From NCBI GenBank assembly GCA_943369525.1, contig CALRNL020000003.1:62001-126000 (forward strand): DNA of 64,000 nt, written 5' to 3'. Positions 59,743 through 64,000 of this stretch are shown here, one piece after another. This DNA comes from BAIKAL-G1 sp943369525 (GTDB taxonomy: Bacteria > Cyanobacteriota > Cyanobacteriia > PCC-6307 > Cyanobiaceae). The translations under genes were made by a program, and so were the position numbers. The first letter of the stretch is position 1. The number at the start of each line of letters is the position of its first letter. Below the pieces are notes generated by a model, which saw nothing but the letters and a program-made list of their open reading frames with translations, ran no database searches and had not been told where the DNA came from.

Positions 59743-59769
59743 AGCCCTCGCCCATGGCGGGGGCTTTTG
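59743..59769 (+). terminator. Rho-independent terminator of rpsD
   Basis: AGCCCTCGCC (59743-59752) pairs with GGCGGGGGCT (59756-59765) with one G-U pair and a 3-nt loop, followed by TTTTG. It lies 60 nt after the rpsD stop and before the convergent channel-like gene. Confidence 0.85.
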
Positions 59770-59818
59770 TTTGGGCCCCTTTCCCCGATGGATTGGCTTC
59801 AAAGGGTGGCCAGGGTTC

Positions 59819-60973
59819 CTAGGGCTTCGGCTCCTGAAAGCGTTCTGTCTCCATGGACACGACCGCATCATCGAGGGCGGAATCAATCTCCCGAGAGAGC
59901 GTGGGCGCGATCAGAAAGCCTTGCGGCGTTTTTGCCAGTTCTGCCGCATAAATAAAATAATGGCCTGCATGGGCGAGCTGGGCCCCCAGATGGTCAATGG
60001 CGGCGGCATCGCCAGCGATCACATCGACCAAGTTGTGCTTGAGGGCATCGGCCAGGTCGTCATGGTGTTTGTACTTGACCAACGTCGTGGAGCGGGCTCC
60101 GCCGGTTTTGGTGGAGAGACCCGCCAGTTTCTCGGTGATCAGGGCTTCGGCGTAGCTGCCATCGGCAACGCCAATGCGAAGTCCTGCCAGGTCGGAGAAG
60201 CCGGCGATCTTGAATTGACCGTCAGACTCCAGCGATTCGCCGATGGCTGCCGCTGTGATCGCGGCGATCAGGGCGCCACTGAAGATGATGCGCACATAAT
60301 GGCTGAAGGCCAATAAGGTAGATGTTTTTAGTCTGGAGGTTTTGTCGAGGGGCAAGGTGCCAATCGTGAGTAACAGCCACAGTCGTGTGAAGGTTTTGGC
60401 GCTTAATGTTGTCTCAAAGATGGCTTCCACAAGCTTTTTCTCCAGGATCACCGCGGCAATGGTGATTAGCAAGGTAGTGCCAAAAAGTAGCGAAAAAGCC
60501 CGCGGCAGCCTCACGTCTTTGATCGCAAGGGCGAGCATGCTGAGCAGGTCAAACTGCTTGGCTTTGCCCAGTATCTTGATGCCCTCGAAGCGATAGGGCG
60601 TGGTGTAACCCACCCGGCGCAAGCGCTCCTGGGTAAGGTTGAAGCAGGATACGGCCACGTCTAGCTTGCCGCTGACTAGGGCATTGACTGCCTCCTTAGG
60701 GGTGCTAGCCCGTTGCACCACGAAGGGCAGCTTCGTTCGTTCGGCGGTGGCCCCCCAGAGTTCTACGGCGCTGCCTTTCCAAATCCCTTGATCCAGGTAG
60801 GAGCAAGGATATTGGCCAGCAACAATGCCAACGCGCAAAACTGGTGCGGCAATGAAAAGAAAGGCCGCAGTTAACATTATTTTTGAAGCCTTGCCATGCA
60901 ATCTAGCATCCTTGCTAGATGTTGCTCCAGCCAATTTTCTGGGCTGGGTTTGCCTGGCTTGGCGATTGATCAC
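59819..60973 (-). CDS. Prokaryotic ionotropic-glutamate-receptor-like channel
   Basis: The 384-residue protein has the order signal/first hydrophobic segment (about 30-46), ligand lobe 1 (47-150), helix M1 (158-178), pore loop (about 195-212), helix M2 (214-243) and ligand lobe 2 (248-384). This is the layout of GluR0-type receptors of Synechocystis, not of ordinary solute-binding proteins, which have no membrane segments between the lobes. The lobe-1 site motif LTQERLRRVGYTTPY (113-127) is intact. The pore reads TIGTLPLD (203-210) where GluR0 has a K+-like TVGYGD. The start is a GTG (60973); ATG 60877 is an alternative. The gene is lower in GC than its neighbours. Confidence 0.8.
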   Translation of the reverse strand: MINRQARQTQPRKLAGATSSKDARLHGKASKIMLTAAFLFIAAPVLRVGIVAGQYPCSYLDQGIWKGSAVELWGATAERTKLPFVVQRASTPKEAVNALVSGKLDVAVSCFNLTQERLRRVGYTTPYRFEGIKILGKAKQFDLLSMLALAIKDVRLPRAFSLLFGTTLLITIAAVILEKKLVEAIFETTLSAKTFTRLWLLLTIGTLPLDKTSRLKTSTLLAFSHYVRIIFSGALIAAITAAAIGESLESDGQFKIAGFSDLAGLRIGVADGSYAEALITEKLAGLSTKTGGARSTTLVKYKHHDDLADALKHNLVDVIAGDAAAIDHLGAQLAHAGHYFIYAAELAKTPQGFLIAPTLSREIDSALDDAVVSMETERFQEPKP

Positions 60974-61063
60974 TCCATCGCTGAGGAGTTGGTCGGGCTT
61001 GAGGTTTTGGTGTCGATTCCTCCTACGGGGCTGGCCCAGTCCAGCGGGAGCTGGGCCCGGGCC

Positions 61064-61948
61064 TTAGCCCTGAATTAGGCCCTGCAGGGCCACCTTCACA
61101 TCGGCCTGGCGCATCAGGGCTTCTCCCACCAGCACCGCCCCGGCCCCGGCCGCCTGAACCCGGTCCAGGTCGCCGCGCTGGACCAGGCCCGATTCACTCA
61201 CCACCAGAATCCCCTTGGCGCGCAGGCGTTCCCCATGGGTTTGCAGCAGGGTGGACGTGGTGCCCAGATCCACTTCGAAGCTGGCTAAATCCCGGTTGTT
61301 AATGCCAACGAGATCAACGCCATCGAGGGCCAAAACCCGGTCCAATTCCGCGGCGTCATGCACTTCCACGAGCACGGCCAGGCCCAGGAAGCGGGCCACC
61401 TTGAGCAGGTAGGCCATGTCCTGGTCGGTAAGGATCGCCGCGATCAGCAGGGCGGCGTCGGCGCCGGCGGCCCGGGCCTGATAGAGCTGGTAGGGGCTGA
61501 GGATGAAGTCCTTGCAGAGCAGCGGCAGATCCACCACCTGGCGCACCTGCACCAACACCTCAAAGCCCCCCTGGAAGAAGGCCTTGTCGGTGAGTACCGA
61601 CAGGCAACTGGCGCCGCCTTCGGCGTAGCCCCTGGCGATCGCTTCGGGATCGAAATCCTCCCGGATCACGCCCTTACTGGGGCTGGCTTTCTTGATCTCG
61701 GCGATCACGGCCGGTTTGGGCGTGCCGGCGCGGAGGGCGGCGACAAAATCGCGGGTGGCGGGTAGGCCTGCAATCTGTTCTTTGAGTTTCTCCAGGGGCA
61801 CCCGTTCGCGCGAGGCGGCCACTTCCCTGTCCTTTTCCCAGACAATTTTTTCGAGAATGTGGCGCGGCTCCTCCTCGGGATGGGGAATGCCATACATCAG
61901 ATGGGCCACCTTCACGCTGGGGTTGGGCGGCCGGCGACGGATCTCCAT
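61064..61948 (-). CDS. trpC: Indole-3-glycerol phosphate synthase
   Basis: TrpC closes the indole ring in tryptophan synthesis. The 294-residue TIM-barrel enzyme has EIKKASPSKGVIREDFDP, LPLLCKDFILSPYQLYQARAAGADAALLI and NNRDLASFEVDL, together with SESGLVQRGDL. An extension of about 40 residues precedes the barrel, common in cyanobacteria. It follows lpdA by 4 nt on the same strand, an unrelated but apparently coupled pair. No other trp genes are in the window. Confidence 0.95.
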   Translation of the reverse strand: MEIRRRPPNPSVKVAHLMYGIPHPEEEPRHILEKIVWEKDREVAASRERVPLEKLKEQIAGLPATRDFVAALRAGTPKPAVIAEIKKASPSKGVIREDFDPEAIARGYAEGGASCLSVLTDKAFFQGGFEVLVQVRQVVDLPLLCKDFILSPYQLYQARAAGADAALLIAAILTDQDMAYLLKVARFLGLAVLVEVHDAAELDRVLALDGVDLVGINNRDLASFEVDLGTTSTLLQTHGERLRAKGILVVSESGLVQRGDLDRVQAAGAGAVLVGEALMRQADVKVALQGLIQG

Positions 61949-61952
61949 TGGC

Positions 61953-63491
61953 TCAAACCCCCAGGGGCTGGCGAGCCGCCGCCGTTGCCGGTGCGGCGGA
62001 ACTGGCCTGGGCCGCTGCCACGGCCTGGGCCGCCTGCTTGTAGGCCACTTCCACCAGCTCGCTGAGGGTGGGATGGGTGTGCACCTCGGTCGCCAGCTGG
62101 CTGACGCTCTGGCGGCGGGCCACGGCGTTGGCGATCTCCTGGATCAGGTCGGCGGCATGCAGGCCATAGAGATGGGCGCCCAATACTTCGCCTGTGTCCT
62201 TTCGGAATAGCAACTTCATCAATCCATCGCTTTCCAGTTCGGCCAGGGCCTTGGTGTTGGCCTTGAAATAGCTGCGCACCAGGCCCAGCTCAAAGCCCTC
62301 TTGGGCGGCGAGATCTTTGGCTTCCACTTCGGAAAGGCCCACCGAACTGATCTCCGGATGGGTGAAGGTGGCCGCCGGAATCGAGCGGTAATCGATGCGG
62401 CGGCGGTGGCCCAGGATGTTGTCCACGGCCACGGCGCCCTGGGCGGCGGCGGTGTGGGCCAGCATCATTTTGCCGGTGACATCGCCCACGGCCCAGAGGT
62501 GGGCCACGGGCGCCCCCTTCACCAGCACCCGCATCTCGTCATCCACGGGGATGAACCCCCGGTTGGTCTCCACCGCCAGGGACCCGAGGTTGAGCTCCTT
62601 GCTCACCGGCACCCGGCCGGTGGCCACCAGCACCGCATCCACCTCCAGGGTTTCGACCGGCTCCCGGGTGGCCATGTCCACCAGCTCGATCCGCACCGGT
62701 GAGCCCGGCGTCACCTGGCGGGCCAGGACCCCGGCGCGGGCGTCGATATCGCGGCCCTCAATCAGGTTGCGGGCGGCGATTTTGGCAATATCCGGATCAA
62801 AGGTGGGCATCACCCGATCGAGGGCTTCAATCATGGTCACCTCACAGCCCAGGGCGGTATAGACATCGGCGAATTCCAGGCCGATGTAGCCGCTGCCGAT
62901 GATCGCGATCCAGCGGGGCAGCCATTCCAGGCTGATCGCCTCATCGCTCGTAAAGACCGTGCGCCCATCGGTTTCGATGCCGGGCGGCACGAAAGGATCG
63001 GAGCCGGTGGCGATGATCACCTCCCGGGCGCTGAGGATGCGGTCAACGCCGCTGATTTCGCGGATCCCCACCTTTTGGGACCCCTCGAGCCGGCCCTTGC
63101 CCCGCAGGATGGTGACGCCAGCCCGCTCCAGGGTCTTGGTGAGGTTGGCTCGGATCGTGGCGACCAGCTGGTTGGCGTGGTCGGCAATCTTCTGGCGCTC
63201 GAAGCGCACCGGTGCGGCATGGATGCCAAAGCCGGCCAGGTGCTTGGCATCGGCCAGTTCGCGCACCCGGCCACTGGCCGCCAGCAGGGCCTTGGAGGGC
63301 ACGCAGCCCCGGTTGACGCAGGTGCCGCCCATGTCGCGCGATTCGATGATTGCCGTGCGCAGGCCATGGTCGGCCGCATGTTTGGCCGCATCGAAGCCGC
63401 CGTAGCCAGCCCCGATCACGATCACATCGAAATCAAAGGCCTGGTCCCCAGGGCCAAGGGCGCTGGAGGCATCGGAACTGGAGGCGCTCAC
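61953..63491 (-). CDS. lpdA: Dihydrolipoyl dehydrogenase
   Basis: Lpd is the E3 FAD-dependent enzyme that reoxidises dihydrolipoamide in the pyruvate dehydrogenase and glycine cleavage systems. The 512-residue product has the FAD-binding GAGYGG (27-32), the redox-active Cys58 and Cys63 in GGTCVNRGCVPSK, and the C-terminal HTHPTLSE with the catalytic His-Glu pair. The first 20 residues are Ser/Ala-rich. It starts the minus-strand pair lpdA-trpC and lies 37 nt from the methyltransferase 3' end. Confidence 0.95.
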   Translation of the reverse strand: MSASSSDASSALGPGDQAFDFDVIVIGAGYGGFDAAKHAADHGLRTAIIESRDMGGTCVNRGCVPSKALLAASGRVRELADAKHLAGFGIHAAPVRFERQKIADHANQLVATIRANLTKTLERAGVTILRGKGRLEGSQKVGIREISGVDRILSAREVIIATGSDPFVPPGIETDGRTVFTSDEAISLEWLPRWIAIIGSGYIGLEFADVYTALGCEVTMIEALDRVMPTFDPDIAKIAARNLIEGRDIDARAGVLARQVTPGSPVRIELVDMATREPVETLEVDAVLVATGRVPVSKELNLGSLAVETNRGFIPVDDEMRVLVKGAPVAHLWAVGDVTGKMMLAHTAAAQGAVAVDNILGHRRRIDYRSIPAATFTHPEISSVGLSEVEAKDLAAQEGFELGLVRSYFKANTKALAELESDGLMKLLFRKDTGEVLGAHLYGLHAADLIQEIANAVARRQSVSQLATEVHTHPTLSELVEVAYKQAAQAVAAAQASSAAPATAAARQPLGV

Positions 63492-63528
63492 CGAAGGTCC
63501 CTGCGGTTGTTAAGGGCATTCTCCCCCG

Positions 63529-64000
63529 TCACCCCCCCAGCCGTTGGCGCCAGCGCTCCAGCAGCAGGGGGGCTGCCGCCAGGGCCACATTCAGGGATTC
63601 CACCGCAGCGGCATGGGGGATCGTGACCCGCTCGCTCGCCAGGGTGACCAGGGCCGGATCCAGGCCCGCGCCCTCATTGCCCAGCAGCAACAGCGTGGGC
63701 CGACCCCAATCCAGCTCCCAGTAGGGCCGCCCCGTTGCCACCACCGTGGCCACCACCTGGCTGCCCCGCCCAAGGGCCTGGGCTAGGGCCGGTGCCAGGT
63801 CCGGCAGCCGCCGCAGGGGCAGGGCCAGGGCCGCCCCCGCCGAGGCCCGCAGCACCTTGGGCTGGAGGGGATCGGCCCCACCCGCCAGCCACACTTCTTC
63901 CACCCCGGCGGCCAGGGCACAGCGCAGCAGGGTGCCCAGGTTGCCCGGATCCTGCAGCCGATCGAGGGCCAGCACAAAACTGGGGAAAGGGGCTGGCGGG
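63529..64000 (-). CDS. TrmH/SpoU-family RNA 2'-O-methyltransferase (5' part outside the window)
   Basis: The visible C-terminal part carries the three SPOUT motifs. They are LDRLQDPGNLGTLLR, LLLLGNEGAGLDP and TIPHAAAVESLNVALAAAP. The gene runs off the right edge on the minus strand, so the start and any N-terminal substrate-binding domain are missing. The target could be the rRNA or a tRNA; TrmH, RlmB and related enzymes share these motifs. lpdA begins 37 nt away on the same strand. Confidence 0.88.
   Translation of the reverse strand, partial: PPAPFPSFVLALDRLQDPGNLGTLLRCALAAGVEEVWLAGGADPLQPKVLRASAGAALALPLRRLPDLAPALAQALGRGSQVVATVVATGRPYWELDWGRPTLLLLGNEGAGLDPALVTLASERVTIPHAAAVESLNVALAAAPLLLERWRQRLGG

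Overview
This window is chromosomal DNA from a high-GC cyanobacterium. The evidence is the cytochrome b6f genes petC-petA, the NDH-1 gene ndhB, a plastoquinone-type UbiA prenyltransferase, Vipp1, cyAbrB, Ycf46, DUF2808 and DUF151 proteins, a groEL2-type chaperonin, and scattered GCGATCGC (HIP1-like) palindromes. The tight gene packing, GC richness and overall gene content suggest the Synechococcus/Cyanobium picocyanobacterial lineage. That placement is inference; no 16S or marker tree could be run.

Layout. 0.1-5.1 kb: petC-petA-lgt, then cobM convergent with a malate:quinone oxidoreductase. 5.3 kb: one tRNA-Val(CAC). 5.5-12.8 kb: ppx diverging from ubiA-LD-carboxypeptidase, ispD, a GT9 glycosyltransferase coupled to an RCK-type ion channel, and fabG. 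12.9-15.0 kb: a small membrane protein and a solitary groEL with a strong terminator. 15.0-20.6 kb (minus strand): ctaA, ctaB, a DrrA/DrrB-like ABC exporter, a Pro/Ala-rich unknown and nanE. These diverge from ctaC-ctaD-ctaE (20.8-24.1 kb), so haem A synthesis and the aa3-type oxidase flank one intergenic region. 24.2-28.1 kb: cyAbrB, HdeD-like, ribE, a bifunctional-nuclease-family protein and a [4Fe-4S] aldo/keto reductase. 28.1-34.5 kb (minus): an orphan solute-binding lipoprotein, cobT-like, DUF2232, a lipoprotein and topA. 34.6-37.0 kb: ndhB and an orphan LolD-like ATPase. 37.1-41.4 kb (minus): M23 peptidase, birA, aminotransferase, trxA and vipp1.

41.7-47.6 kb: a DciA-like DUF721 protein, envelope glycosyltransferases, an EamA transporter, sppA and aroH. 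47.7-52.9 kb: a DUF2808 protein, then the conserved rpmH-rnpA-PH protein-yidC-DUF177-ycf46 run. 53-56 kb looks more accessory: repeats, a 53-residue membrane ORF, a cysteine/cystine-lyase-like enzyme, a multiply frameshifted secreted beta-propeller gene with its own -10 box and a perfect hairpin, and aqpZ. 56.7-59.8 kb: murE, a glutaredoxin-like protein, yidD and rpsD. 59.8-61 kb: a lower-GC gene that reads as a prokaryotic ionotropic-glutamate-receptor-like channel. 61-64 kb: trpC, lpdA and the 3' part of a SpoU/TrmH methyltransferase that runs off the window.

Most genes are core photosynthesis, respiration, envelope and translation functions. The most interesting items are the GluR0-like channel with a non-canonical pore, the RCK channel with an altered filter, the Ig-like insertion in YidC, the decayed secreted beta-propeller, and the mixed haem A/ABC/NanE operon. 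No CRISPR array, rRNA, insertion sequence or prophage was seen, and no gene-free stretch exceeds 300 bases.
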